A DNA stretch of 64,000 nucleotides, from the NCBI GenBank assembly GCA_003254885.1, contig QANT01004735.1:1-64000 (forward strand), in the 5' to 3' direction. A program made the translations under genes and the position numbers. Origin of the DNA: Purshia tridentata (Eukaryota; Streptophyta; Magnoliopsida; Rosales; Rosaceae). Positions 26,601-41,600 of this stretch are shown piece after piece. A model generated the notes under the pieces. The model was not told the origin of the DNA, did not search any database, and saw nothing but the letters and a program-made list of their open reading frames with translations. Position 1 is the first letter of the stretch. Each line of letters begins with the position of its first letter.

Positions 26601-29600
26601 AAATATTTCATTCCAAATGACCAACTCAAGCTCTGAAGACAAGGGATCTGAGCTGCTTCCACAGGTGCGTGCACTTTGTTGGTGGATCAGTGATTCACCG
26701 GGGAGACCTTGGTCAGAACTGAGACGGATTGCTAAGGTATACTGGGGGGATGTTAACCCTCTAACCCGTGGGAACTGCATTGCAAGTAGATTTAAGTGGT
26801 CAAGCAAGATGAGGGAAACCATCTTTGTGCAACACACACATGTAAACAATCGCCAGAAATTCAGATATTCTTCACGTAATTGAATATAAATGGAAGATTT
26901 TCAGGAAAGCAATTGGCTCCAGATGATGAATGAGGGCATACCTGCCCATCCACAATGATAAAAGTCACCATTGCTCTAACTTCACGGAAGAGTTTTCCCT
27001 TCAAATGAGAGTCCAACATATTCTTAGAAACAGGAACTTTTAAAGGCCTCATATCCCCAGATGGCATCTTAATTATGTTTGTGAGTCCCCTTAACTCAGT
27101 AGCTCGAATAAAGATATCCTGACCAAGTTTGTTTTGTGGGATTATATAGTAGTTTCTCCTATGATGGATGTCAATAACAGATACTCCACCATCTGTTGGA
27201 GAGAATGCTTCCTATTCAATCTCATGTGAAAAGAGAGAGAGAAAAAGAAAAGACAAGAAAAGGTAGAAATGTAAGCAAAAACCAATAAATGCAGAAGGGA
27301 AAATAAATAAATGTCCAAGATAAATTTCAAATTATTGATGGAACCAGGAAAGATTTAAAATACCTTTTTTCTATGATATTCATGCACACGAATAAGACTG
27401 TTCCAACTTGCATAAGCTTGAATAATCATATTCGCATTAGACAGAGTAACGTTCATGTTCAGCTCCCTAGTAGAGGTAAGACGTAACTGAGAGGCAGCAC
27501 CTGGAGCATTGAGATCATATTGGTACCTGCACGTATCTATAAATTAGGTAATGAACTAAATCACATTTACATTTACAATCACAATCACATGTACGCACCT
27601 CAACACATCCCCCTCCCCCACCTCCTCCCTCCCTTAAAAAAGAAAAAGGAAAGGAAAACTCACAGATCAAATACAAGATTTATCTTTTGACCAAATTTCG
27701 GAGGAGCTGCTGGTATCAGCTGGGTTATTCCATGGTCAGTTTTTTTTTTTTTTTTTTTTTTNNNNNNNNNNNNNNTTTTTTTTTTTTTTTCTGAAAAAAA
27801 TCTCACATTCAGGAGGAGGGTTAGGAAGGCAAATGTGCTGTAGTCTTGTGGAATGTTGGCATTGTTGTGGGTGATTTGGTTGGAGAGAAATAGAAGAATC
27901 TTTGATGACTTTAAGGGGGATGACGTGGAGTCCTCTTGGGATAAAGTTATGTTTTGGGCATCCTTATGGTCTTCAGTTTCACCATTATCTAGAGAGTTGC
28001 CAGTATCGGTCATTTTGTTGGATTGAAGAGCTGCAGTTGGATGGGGCTATTTCAGGTTTTGCTGGAGTTGTAGTTTCTGCTAGAGTAGCTATATCTGTTT
28101 TGTTTTATTCTTATTGTGAGAAAGGTTTGTGGGGTGAATTGTTGTTTTGTAAATATAGGTGGATATCTTGTCCACTATCTCTATCTTTTGTACTCTAATG
28201 TTGTTTTAATAATTTTGTTTCTTTTTAATTTTTTAATTTTTTGAAAAGGATCTTAAGAACTGGTCAAACTCTTAGATATAAAGTACTGTTCCAAAGATGC
28301 ATCCATAAGTTCCAGATAATTTGTTAAATTTAGACGCAGTATAACTGTAACAATACATTACCTTAAGAATCCGTCAACTGGCTCAACAAAAGGCTCCCAA
28401 ATTTCATACTTATCATTATAAGATCTAGCAGCCAAAGAGAAGTTGACAGTGGAATTCATGTAGTCAGTTCTTCCATGCAAACTGAACCCAATTCCACTTA
28501 AGGACACATTAAACAGTGGAACCATCTGGCATATTCCATAAGACAACCATTAGTGAAACAGCTAAACTAAATGGCAAACTAGTGAAACAGTAGGTTTTTG
28601 AGCTTACAATAATTATAACCACTTGCTAAAAGACAACATAAAGTGTGTATCTATTTTTTCTTAAAAGAAGAAAACAAGAAATATCTAACTTATGCACACA
28701 AATTATTTTGTTAGGCAACATAAACAAACAGTAAATATTTTCATAGAGAAGTAAGAAAGAAAAAAAGACCTAAACTAAGAAATGAGCCTGTACACAACTT
28801 CAAAAAAATACCAGGGAATGAACAAGAAGTTTCACCAAAAAGAGGAACACTCCCTAAAATTAACAAAAAGGACAGTAAAAATTAAAGTATCAGTTTTTTA
28901 TGAGAAATAAAACTTTAATCAAGAGAATAAAGCTGAAGAACATGAATCAACGACACCAATGAACTCCACTGTAGAACATGAACCAAAATTCCGGGAAAAC
29001 TTAAAGCATAAAGAACACCAGTGAAATCCATTCAAGAGAATAAAGCTGCATAAGAAGGAAAAACCAAAATTAGGAGAATAAAGTGCAAATAAAAAAATCT
29101 AAATAGTCTTGATCTCTTCTAATGGTGTTCTTCAAGACCTTATCATATCTCTAAAAACAAGCCACTTCAAAGTTACAATACAAAACCACTGCCTTTCACC
29201 AACCCACCAATTAGGTTTCCTCAAAACCTTGATAGTGCGCCCTTACCTTCCTACCCAATACTTTTGACCAGCCATTCTCCTGATGATCAGTTCCCTTACA
29301 ACGCAAGCCACAAAAAATATTGACAATGTGTTTTAAAAGATTTAATAAGTTAAGACTAAAGATATTTAAACTACATCAAACATTAAACAAGACACCAGTA
29401 TAAATGAATGATTTAGGTCAAAAATTCATGAAAAGGACCACTAATTTTTGGTCAATGTATATGCATATCTGTTCAAAAGAGAAGGCACTCAAAGACACGG
29501 CTGTTGCACTCTAAAAGCTCATCACAGGAAACTTATGACAATGTTGGCCATGCTTTCAAGAACTTCAGCCAGGATACATTCGCATTCCATTCAAAAACTA

Positions 29601-32600
29601 CTCAAGCAATCCAAGTTATAATTCATTTACATAACACCACTTTAAACAGAAAGAATATCTGCATATACCAGTTAGTTCAAACTATATGACATTATTTGGA
29701 GTAGGAATTCTTACCAAGCCACCATAGTCATCAAAAAGTGCTGCAGAAAATGTTCTAACTTCTGCATCAATTACAGTATCATCTGAACCACTTGGTACAT
29801 TTGAGTCGGCCAGCTTTAAAGCAAACCTTCTTGGAGGTTTCTTGAAGCCACCACGAACTATAAAGGTCCCCAACTCATTTCCAACTGACCATATACTAAA
29901 AGAATCTCTTGTAAGCTTGGCATCAGATGTATCCCATACACTTTCCTCTAAAAATTGATCCCCAGTAACCATATCACTGCGCATACATCTAAATGAGCTG
30001 AAATCACATTGCTTTGGTGTTCCCTTAGATGCAATACAACCGAGGGAAACAAACCCTGGGGGAGCTTGAGGAAGCCAGAAAGACATACTCTCCATTCCCC
30101 TCTGTTTCTTAATTTGCCCAACAAGCTGGAAATCAAGAGGGGCTTTGAAAAGCTCTTCTTCTCCAGTATGATGAAGAACAATGCAGGTATTTGGAGGCTC
30201 ATACCTGAGTTCAGTAACCGTCCAAATTTGTGTTACTTGAAATATATGAAAGAAAAAATATATATAATTTAATTAAAAAAAAACATATAATTTAATTAAA
30301 AAAAATTCATAAACATCACATACCCTTTGACTGCGATATCACCAAAATATACCATCCCCTGAGGGACAACTGGACGCCATATAGATAGTTTTTTCCTTGA
30401 GTTTGAGCCTTGATTCCACCATATCAATTGAAAACTAGCAACAGCTTCATAACGCCGACCAGAGTTTACAGTTTCTGTTCGTTCAGTTGGGAGATTTTGA
30501 CTGTGAGCAGTAGAAGATTGGATATCCAGCTGATTAGATGATTTTGCAGAGGTTTCTGGAAATCCAAATATCATGTGACGCAAATCATATGCTCTACCCA
30601 TTACACTATAACTATTAGGATCTGCTGGCAAAAAGGTACCAACGGAGTTATCGACACGCCAGAATGCTAAGCTTGACGGACATCTGCAATTTAAAATGGA
30701 ATGATAAATCCAAAGTTCAAACATTTCGGATCAAAGCAATAGTTGTTGAGAAAAAAGGATTAGCAAACAGTTAATCAAGCACACATGAAATATAATTCCT
30801 AACCTTATTGTTTCCCAAAAACTGAGAAAAGAAAAACAAAAAAAAAAGCCATAACAAAAGGCTGTCAGCAGGTCAATCTAATTGCAGATCTAACAGGACA
30901 CATGTACAAGGCCAATTGTATGTATCTTATCAAACATTCCAATTATATAGAAGAGAATTTGAATTGCAAGCAGAGTCGATCAGACTCATTTATTTGAAGT
31001 TTGAATCTGATAGGAAATCAGGATATATTGTGGTTTTACTACCTAAAAGACTGATCACTTGCACAAAATTTTAAATAATTACATCTTTTCTTAATCACTA
31101 TTATATGATTCAAACCTTTAATGGATCAAATCTACTAGATTGGATACAAATATAAGCCATCAAATCTATCTAAAATCCTGTCAAATTTGCAACTGTATTG
31201 AATCTTAGTATGACCCATTGGTAGTCCTAGTATTACAAGCAACATACTACATAAATAAGACATACGGATTGGTCGTGCTGATCGCAATGCAATCCCTTAA
31301 GGAGCAAGGAGAGACTAAAGAAGCCAAGATACAAAGAGCAGAAGACAGTGGTGGTTGTGTTCTTCCAGGAGAAACCACACAGCCCAATGCAGCATATCCA
31401 CTGGGTGCTTCAGGAAACCAAATGGAACAACTATCTCCATCAGGCAGGGTACCAACTGGTAATGAATCAGAATCGTTTACACCATGAACAGAAGCATCCC
31501 CAGAAGGTAAGAGTGGCCAAATCAGTTTAAAAGATATGGGTTTCTTGACTCTTACAAAGTTGGTATTTACAGCAAGAACTGTTTTTGTAGGTGGCTTGTC
31601 CCTGTTATAAGAAAAATGTTATATCAATGTTCAAGATATTAAGATATGAAAACCTTTACTTTATAGTAAACGTAATATATTATAGAGTACTGTGAGTTAC
31701 AACTAATATAAAATAAAAACCATTAACCTCGAGAGAAAAAATTTTAAAGAATTTTCACTAACAATGATGTCAGATAATCCCCAAGAACTGCAAAACCAGG
31801 AGGTGCATGAGGTCTCCAAAAGGCATATATTTGGTCACTGTAGGGATCTGAAAGGTGAAGGAACCAAGCAATAAGTTCTGATCCTGTAACTACAGGCATG
31901 CTGATATATTCTAGCAACAACATGGAGAACAAAAACACAAAAAAACCAAAAAAAAAAGTTCTGCGTACTCTTTATTGTTCCAATTTTGTCAAACTGAGAG
32001 CAGACCACCGTCTTTTTCTGTGATGTCGTCCTTAAAAATGCTAGAATATCCTCTTCAACGGCTAAAAACAGTCTTAGGATGCTGAATGAAAAATTCATAA
32101 ATATATCTGAAACAGATAGATGTATATTCGTCTTTCCAGAAGCATTGGAATATTTTGCACAGGTGTCAAAAGGCTCCAAAATCGTGATTCCATTACTTTC
32201 CATAGTTAAACCAAGAACATTTGCATTCATCTCAATGGTATCACCCTTCAAAATGAGCCTGGAAACAGAATGAGCACAATGAATGTCACTTTTCCATTAC
32301 ATTTCTCTACAAGTTAAGCATTCAAAACTTGAAAACTAAAGCAAACATGATAGAGAGTAATAAAGATTTTTCTGTGAATTAAACTTCTTGAAACCTTTGG
32401 AAGTATAACTAATCGGAACTAACAAAATACATCAACAGTCTAATACTATATCAATGCCTTAGCCATTTTTCTCCATTACCATCACAAAGGGATGTCATTG
32501 GGATGATCAATAATTTGGCATACAACATTGTTCAATATATAATGAATTTCAAAAACCATGTAAAGGGAGGATGTGGATTCTATTGATCATTTGGATTACA

Positions 32601-35600
32601 TAACCAAGGTTTTGTTTTTTATGTCGGATACACCCAGGGTATTAAATTGCATTGTTGTGTCATTTTGGTCAGCCCAAAATATTAGTACAATGGAATGGAA
32701 AAACCCTAAAATGAAGGGGGAAGAAAAAAAGAAGAAGCTAAAAACACAGAAAGAAGTCCTTGAAACCCTTTTGAGAAATGAAAGATCCTATTCATAATCA
32801 TTTCTAACAAAAATTCTCTCTGGAAAATAGTGCAAAACTTGCGTATATTGGAATGATAAAATAACAGAAAACATATATAAACTTTGTCCAAAAATTATAT
32901 TACGAGTACTTCAAAATATTATCTAGTAATCAACCCATCAACAATAGAAGAGTTAACCTGCAGAATACATCCAACTGCGCATGTAAAAGTTGGTTAGAGA
33001 GCATCAGTGATTCCCCAAAATCTTCAGATGTGTTATAGAATGTCAGCTCTGGGCCAACCATCTGCAAGGAAATATTTTAGCTAAAAAAGACATTTAGCAG
33101 TGCCAAAAAGTATGACCCCACATTAGGAAAAATTGAATTAAATGAAGCAACATTAAACCTGCAACTCAATGATAAACTCAGTCGATCTGTCAACTGCAGC
33201 ACTTTGAGATGGCACATTATTGGCACTTTCTATTGGGGAATTCAAATTAGAAACTTCGTTGCCTCCCACCAAGTAGACCTGATCTTCCTTCAAAGCTGAA
33301 TAGCTACTGTCGGTTCCCATAGAAATACATGAATCTAAGTACAGTCCATTCTACACCAACATAATTTACATTAGTATTTCGAATAATATAGTTCTTTTTC
33401 AAGTCCTGGCATGCAGGTAAACCAGATGAAAAAAAAATCGTAATAAAAATACCTTGATAACAACATTTTTGAATTGCAATCTTTTCCCATCTCCCACATA
33501 TATTATAGCCTCTGTACTAGGTCCTGAGAGATTAAATCCCCGCCTATCTTTCAAATGCAATATTCCACCATTACCATCATAAACAAAATGATCATACCTT
33601 TCATCATCAACTATTAAAGGTATTAGAGGAGAGAGAGAGAATTCAGTAGAAGGTTGATTAAATGTTGACTGATCCAAAATAACTGCATCAATTCCATGAA
33701 CAGAGTTCTTTACTTCTTCATCTGACAGCACATTGCCAACTGTAGGAATGAAAAACTCAATAACAGCCAGCAGAAAATCAAGTGCAACAAGCAGTTGTGG
33801 CCTTTGGATGCATAAAGAAACAGATGTTGAAAGCTGACTAAATTTTGCATCAAGCATGAGCATTGTAGGAACTAATTTGACATCATTCACTTTTGTAACT
33901 GTTGCACCAGTGATGTGCTGGGTATCATCATAGGTCACAGAATCTAGGGGACAGGAACCGATATTCTCAGGCTTTCCTATCGCCAACCTAAACTCTTGTT
34001 CAGTACCCTCACGATCATCCAACACAGTGAAACCCTTTAGTGTTGCAGAGAGGAAACCATCTCCCAGTGTATTTGATTTGTAAAGTAGCCACACTCCGCT
34101 AATCTGTACGACAAATTGGTAGGATTTTTTACTTTTTCAGGAGAAACAGAAGTTTATCAACTTGAAAAAAAAATGTACAAAGTAAAAAATATGTACAGGG
34201 AATCCACTGCCAAGATTATACTAAGTACAGCACTCCACCCCAACCAAGAAGACTATTTGAACTCAATTCTATAATTCTAGAATCCGGACATGAATTTCAA
34301 TAAACATGAATCATGGATCAATCAATAATATTTATGTTACTTATAGAGCCCAAAAATATCATTCCTTAACAAAAAGGCAAACATTTTATACAAAAAAGAC
34401 AAAAAGAAAAATAGGATTTCAGGAGAGAAAGTATAACATAATAAAATTGAAACTTAGTCAAACAACAAATAATTATGTAATGCAATATATATAACAGAAT
34501 GAATGTTCAAAAATAAAATTGTTCTTCAGAAATATAATTTAAACAATCCCAACCTCAATCTGTGACACAGAAAAAATATAGGAATTTCCATTCTTTAACA
34601 GATTAAAGGTACGAGACCACAATGTTATATTCCCAACAGTTAAAAAGTCCATAAAATTGAAAAACTACCTGCACAGTGGCCAGAGATGCATCTCTTGCTA
34701 CACCAGTATATAAGCACAATTCAACCAAATCAATGACAACAGAGACTTTCATCATAATCCAGGCTCCCCCATCTGCAGTACAAGATTCAGTACCATCTGG
34801 ATCCTGAGGAGTAATGGCTTCAACATCAACTGAAGATGTTGCAGAATCGTGGTTCAATGGAGGCACAATATGTGGAGTTTCAGATATATTAGACTGTGCA
34901 CAATCAGTAATAATCTGGTATTCCCTGTTTGACAAAGCTCCTTTTAACTTCTCCATCTGAAAAGAACAAAAATACATTATACTTAAAATGTGCCTTCGGA
35001 TGAATCTTGAATTTTCCTAATGAAAATATGGGGCTGAGCAATAAAGAAACCATTGCTTCACACACCAGCCAATGAATATGTGATGCATTACCTTGATTAG
35101 AAGTTCAACTTTTGGTATTTGATGCAACAAGTCTCGAAGTGACCTTCGAATCACAACAGAAACTCCCTTCACATCTTGAATTATGCTTTCACCTAATTCT
35201 GCTTTAGTGCCAACATTTAGATTGATATCCTCAACCTACAACTCACATCAACAAAGATTAATCGACATGCAGAGAAAACACACTAAAAATAATAAATGCA
35301 TTAAAAAAAATGAATAAAAAATCAGTTACGGCACCAAGCACCCAACATGGCAGAATTTCACAATCCCTTTTGTTCGAACCACCATATCCTATTCCAAGTT
35401 TCCAACCATAGATGCCATAATCTAACCTGAATTGTTAATACTTCCATATGAACAGCATTAATTTCACTTCTACTTCCACCAAACCATTGAGAGGTGCTCT
35501 GGACAGTAATATGAACAATGTCAAGCTTCAAGTAGCTGAAATAGAGAAATTCAAATAGTTAGGGACAGTGTCCTTTTAAGTTTATAACATTGAGATATGA

Positions 35601-38600
35601 ATTATACTTGTGCAGCAGCCACAGGCAGATTTCAATAATCTAAAACTAAGATGGCCAACATAAACTTACTCGAGACTGTCTGTTCTCCGAGGCATCAATA
35701 TAATAGGCTTCCTAAGAGAAACATCCAACTTTACAGCAGGAGATCCTTCAAAATCACTAGTTGTAAACAACTTCTCTGAATTTGTTACTTGATCTTTTAA
35801 CTTAACGACACCTTTTGAATTGTTGGGAACAAGACCCATGAAATAACTAACGACCTACATTTGATTTTAAGAACATAAGAGAAGTAAAAATAAACTAGAG
35901 TATATGATAAAAAAATATAAATGAATATTACCTCCTGGATAAACCGATTCAAATAAACAATGCGTACTTCTGAAAGCTGCCCATAAAGGCTATACTCATA
36001 ACCTTCATAGTCTTCATCATCAGCACTGAATGAAGTAAAAACCAACTGCATCATAATGACCAAATCTTGGTAAAACTATCCACAATTGCCGATAAAAGCA
36101 CATGAAATATGAAACCTAAATAGAGAACATATGGCACACCACAAGAAATTAGATAATTACTTTTACAGGAAAATGTGGAACCCCATGGTTTTTTTATACA
36201 TTTATTCTTCAAACTTATCCACTATCTATTTAAGCTAAAAAATTGATCTCTACAATTTTTATCATCAGCTTACATACATATCATACAACAATGTGGCTTA
36301 AGGGGAAATCAAAGTACAGGGGAATACAGAGATAAAGATGGATAAAGACAATCAGTTTATGATCACGATTGGATGAAAGAAACATTTACTGTGCACTAAA
36401 AGAAATACAAACAGTGGACAAAGAGTCTACTTTTATAGTACAACCACAAAATACATAGCAAAACAGCCATACTTAACCTAACAAACATTTCACCTTTCCT
36501 CCAGATATCCTGCAGTGAAAAATCAATTTTGATTTTTAAAGTTTCGAAGGTTGACTTGCACTCAATCTTCTCACACATATTTAACCTCTTCTCCATATGA
36601 ACTCTCACAGATATATCATTTCTTATTTGTTTTTTGCAAAATTAACCACTTCCCCACATGCATTCTTCATAGATATCACTTCTTTCCAGATATTGTCATT
36701 AGGCAAATGTTCAGTTATTAGGCAAGCGTGAATCAACTATTTACCACCAAACAGTACTGAAGTAAAAGGCCACAAGTAAAATTCAACACTAATAAAGGAA
36801 GAATTTTCTATTCAATAGCCCATCCAACAAAGCACACAAGTAACAGAGAAGCACATCTTGAAATTTAGAAACAGAGTCTTCAGTTGAAAACAAAGAAAGA
36901 AAAACCAATAACAAACTTATTTTTCAAGCAGCAGAACATTGGGAACATAAGCTCAAGATAGAATCTTAGTTTTTCTTGTGTGACTGATTTTTCTTAAAAG
37001 CTCATTCATTATTCTTTTTAGTATTATTTTTTTCTTTATAGGAAACAAAACTTTTAATTAAAATGAACAGTAAGGTACGACACAGTGGATAAGATATCCA
37101 CTAAGCTAAAAAGGATTACTTTTAGTATTCTTTGAAGCTTCAAAATTATAAAAGTCTCTGTGTGTGTAGAGAGCGAGAGAGAGAGAGAGAGAGAGAGAGA
37201 AGTTATACTACCTCAACAAATGAACTGCCTCCGGGATTTCTCATATCACATGCCCAGAAATACATATGGCTGCTAGGAAGACTCTCATCACTTATTTTAA
37301 GATTTCCAAGGGATGCCTTAATACTAAAAGAGGACGGAAATACCTTAAAAACAAAGAAGTTTAATAAGAAACTCGTAAGTCTAATAAAAGTGCAACATTG
37401 ACGAAGTAATGAGGGAGGGTTAACCAAGATAACCTTAATATCGGTAAGCAAATTATCTTGTGACAAAATAGAAAGCTTAGTTTCATCTTCATTCATTAAT
37501 AAAATCTGAGCACGGGCCATATTTAGTGTTATATTAAATACAACTCTGGACTTCCCCTTTCCCAGCAATCCTTTAACAGAAGGCTCATTGGTTGTCAGTG
37601 ATAGTGGATTATCAACTGCATCATCTCTGGACATGTCATGTTTCACAGTAGCTACGGAAGAACCGTCACTGAATGACTCACAGCTTTCATCCTTGACGTT
37701 AATAGCATTGACAAATTCCATGATGGCAAGAATTGTTGGTCGACGACAGAAAAATGATAAGGTAGCCAGGGTGACCGTCACCTGAAAGAACCATTTAAAA
37801 AAAAAAGTTTTCAATAAGCAATGTAATGAAACAAGGTCAAAATTTAACGCAGTAAAATACCTACCTGCTTATCTATAGTATTGTATAGAGGAGAGTTTTG
37901 GTCATAGATAACTATCTGAGCTTTCACAAAACTATCCAATGAATCACTGAGTTCAATATCCTCCTCCTTGCTTGCTTGACGGCTGTCACTAGGGAGTAGA
38001 CCAGCAATACGGGTAAAACTGAGAGATTTCAACAATGAATTTTCAGAGTCATTCAAATCCTCTGGTGCCTCGTAGAATTTATCATCTCCTTCATTCAGGA
38101 CTAGATCTTTGCCGTCAAAACCCTGACTCCCAGTGGCACCAGAGGCTAAACGTGTTTCTGCACTGCGGATGAATGATCTTGCCAGATAACGAGGCTGAGG
38201 CATGCTGCGGCCATAAACTAAATCTTCAATCTCCAAAGATTTCAAAACAGTTCCGATGAACATCTCACTCGATCTAACTGACAGCTCAACCTGTGTCCAA
38301 AATAAAACTCTCTATAGGGTGAAAAATAAAACATTTTAAAACATTTAAAACAATAATAATTTCAATGAATGTATCACCTGACCACCTATTGCTCGGAATT
38401 CAAATAAATGCCTTTCTTCAGTTAGGAGCACCTTCATGATATTCTGGTCATGCTAGAGAAAACTACCTATATGTCAGATCATTTCATTACAAGGCAACTT
38501 TTTGTCAAGTATATAGTTTAGGCTTACCTCAGAACTATAACTGAAGCAGACCTTCAGTTCATCAAGAACACCAGTAATAAATACAATTTCCATCTTTGAT

Positions 38601-41600
38601 AAATCAACAATATCATCATTGCCATTAAGCTCCATTACTGAATCCTCAGATTCCGATGACGTTTCAGATAGACTAGTTACAGGAGCAGAACCCTGCACAC
38701 AAAACTATTTAAGTGAGTTCCTATGAATTCCTCACAGTTAAAGTGCTGCCATATCAATGTCCGGACTTCACAGTTGCTTTGAGTGATGCTTCATGTTTAA
38801 CAGTAATGCACTTCAAAGGACCTTGGACATACGTACACTCAGAAGATAAAATAAATAAATAAATAAAATAGGACCCACTATAATCAGCAAGAGATTACAC
38901 AAATTTTTCAAGGGAAAAAAAATGAAGTGATTTTTGAAAATTTCTCCTCTCAATTTGAATATTTCATTCATCACCCAAATCAAATCATCTTAGACATCTT
39001 GTTGCTTCTGAATAATCTAAAGGTTCATATGAGATTCGTACCACATTTTAGTTCTGCCAAACCTTCAACAGCATATCTAAGTGACTCATTTTAATATCCA
39101 CCTATTCCTTATCGCACTTCAGTCAGATAACATAAGGTTGATCCCATAGTTTTTCAATGCCATTTGGTGATTATAATTATTATGCGAAAGCTTATTAAAG
39201 CCAACAATTATTTTTTTAACTAATACGCCCTCTCGTATGGGTCTGTGTCCACCACTAGAGCCCAAAATATGGAATCAGTTCTATTTTGGGAGGTCGCAAT
39301 TGCAGGTATTTGAACTTAGGATCTTATGCTCTAACCATAAAGAGATTACTCTCTTGAAAAGTGCTATTTTTTCTCTTTTGTGGTGTATTTCGCTAGAGCG
39401 GAATAAGCGTCTTTCTGAAGATAAGGAGGAGGTGGTGGAGTTTTGTGGGCTCCCCAGTCCAAGAACTTTAGAGGCACCTCTCTTAGTTCAATAATCCTTG
39501 ACTGGGGTGGAGTGATGTATTCAGTGAATGTTTGTGAAGTCAGTGCATCTGTTTTGATTGTAATCTATGTGGTTTCTGTTTCTGTCTTTGTTGTGTTTGT
39601 GAGTTGTCGTTCCTTGCCTGTCAGTTTTGACTCCTGTTTTTGTATGATGAGGGTAGTTTCTTTTGTGTTTCATGAATTCCTGGTCAACTTTTTAATTGTT
39701 CACTTTGTCTCTTAATACAAGTTTCTCGTTTCCTGTTAAAAAAAGTCCATGAGGAGCTAAACAAGGATTACCGATGCACGATAGACAGCCCCCTGCAACC
39801 TGCTTTGCCAAGTTTTCTTTGAATCATCCGAGTCACATCGCAATATTAGTGCATTTGCATCCTCCACAACCTACATTGAAGTGACAACAAAATTAAGTGA
39901 TACTCAACAGACCAAAACAGGGACTTTTGAAATAAATTTTCATTTAAACTATAAAGATGGAGCTACAACCTTGTCGGTTGCTCGTGCAGAATCACAGACA
40001 GCCAACACATGCTCTGCATCACCAACAGACTCTAGGGGGACCTGATATATGTGTTTTCCACTTAAGCTGCATTAAGCATATCACTACAAGTATTAGATAC
40101 AGTTAATATAAATTCTAGCAAACAACAAATAACTTAGAATCTGTATAACATTACTAAGAGAACTCTCCTGTCAATTGTCACATAAAAATGTCAGATATAC
40201 AGCTATTATTTTGGCCAATTATTTCTAACAATTTTAATAATAGATTAAAAAGGTAATGATGGTTTAGTAATCACAAATTCTTTCAGTTTCAACCAGTTCT
40301 ACCTTTACTCTCATTTTCCTTCTTTCAACCAATCTACTCTCATCCTAAACACCATCACCTCTCTTCCTAACCTCCACCATATTGCACACACATCACTTAT
40401 GCGCAGTCCTTCAAGTATAAAATCATATTATATAAAGAAAAACTTCAAAAGTACTATTGCTATTAACAATCAAACGTTTCAACAATTGTTAGAAATTATT
40501 ATAACAATCTTGATGAATTGTTATAACAATCTTATTTGATTTTGTCAATAATTTCATATTAATTAAGAAAACTGATAGAACTCTTTTAGATGGGTCATAT
40601 ACATAAAAACATATATATATATATATATATGTGTATATATTCTTAAGTAAATTATTTTTGAAGCGAGAGAAATAAAAACAAGAGATTTTGAATCCTGAAA
40701 TGTTTATTTTGTATGAAAAAGAGAGTAGGAATGAAGTGCAATTTGTTGGCAAAAATGCAAAAGACTCGCACGTTATCTTTTCCAAATGTTCTTCCTGATG
40801 CCCTATCTGACAAAAAATCAGGTCTTAAAACATAATGAAGATTCCAAACCAGTTAATGTTTTAACATATATATAGTACAGATGTGATGACTGCAAGGGTT
40901 TCTAGTGTAGCAATTTATAATCTTGAGGGGTGCCCTAATTTGAAATGCATCCCTATTTGGCACCTTCAGTAGTATTTCTTCTTCACAAAAGAATACAAAA
41001 CGCTCTGAATGTATAAGAAGTTATCTATGGCTGTATAACCTTCCCAATACAGGAAGATGCCATTTCTTATGTGGATAAATAATTTATACAAAATATATCT
41101 ATTGAAGGCCCTAATGACATGCTAAAGTTCTGGTGTTTTAAGGTCCTAGGAAGTGCAGCTTCTTTTTCATCTAACATCATCACTACTTTTAATAAAAAGT
41201 ACCATATTCCAATTCCAAGTATTTACAAGTCTAAAGAATACTAAAGCCTATTCCAATCCATCATAAACACTACTTTAAGCATGCTATGTTTTCAGATAAT
41301 AGCAGAAGAAGAGTCTCAATATAAGACTGCCCTTAATCCCTGCAGCTGAAGTATCCAAGAGAAGAGACTCAATAGCATCTAATTGACCATAATTGTTCCG
41401 AAGCATTTAGCCCATTTCTTGAGCTAGAAATGTGCAATGTTAAATCTAAGTTGACTAATTGAGATTCAGAAAATTAATTAATTCTATTCCACTGGACACA
41501 ATACACAATCTTTCCATAGAAATATTTCCATGTTTTTTGCGGGTCTTACTTTAGATACATATTTCCATGTTTTTTGTGGGTCTTATTTTAGATATATATT

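Larger units (their letters stand above)
27364..31910 (-). other. VPS13 exons 36-41: VPS62-like WRP repeats
   Basis: Exons: 31910-31763, 31601-31266, 30683-30324, 30204-29715, 28525-28362, 27526-27364. Four related segments occur: FWRPHAPPGFAVLGDYLT, IWFPEAPSGYAALGCVVS, IWRPVVPQGMVYFGDIAVKG and FWLPQAPPGFVSLGCIASKG. These are the W-P-x-G-Y/F-x-x-x-G-x-I modules of the plant VPS62/DUF946 type that interrupt plant VPS13M proteins. Exon 40 joins exon 41 directly in phase (R-YQYDLNAPG); the 436-bp LINE remnant and the N gap lie in the intron between them. Confidence 0.87.

Noticed and set aside
27660-27760. Apparent extra VPS13 exon reading QLIPAAPPKFGQKINLVFDL
   Set aside because: Exon 40 joins exon 41 directly in phase and matches the family (GFLRYQYDLN). 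The stretch lacks an in-phase acceptor and abuts a T run and the N gap.
39225-39340. Possible second tRNA-derived SINE (GGTATTTGAACTTAGGATCT)
   Set aside because: The B-box match is poor, no A box is at the right distance and no target duplication could be found.
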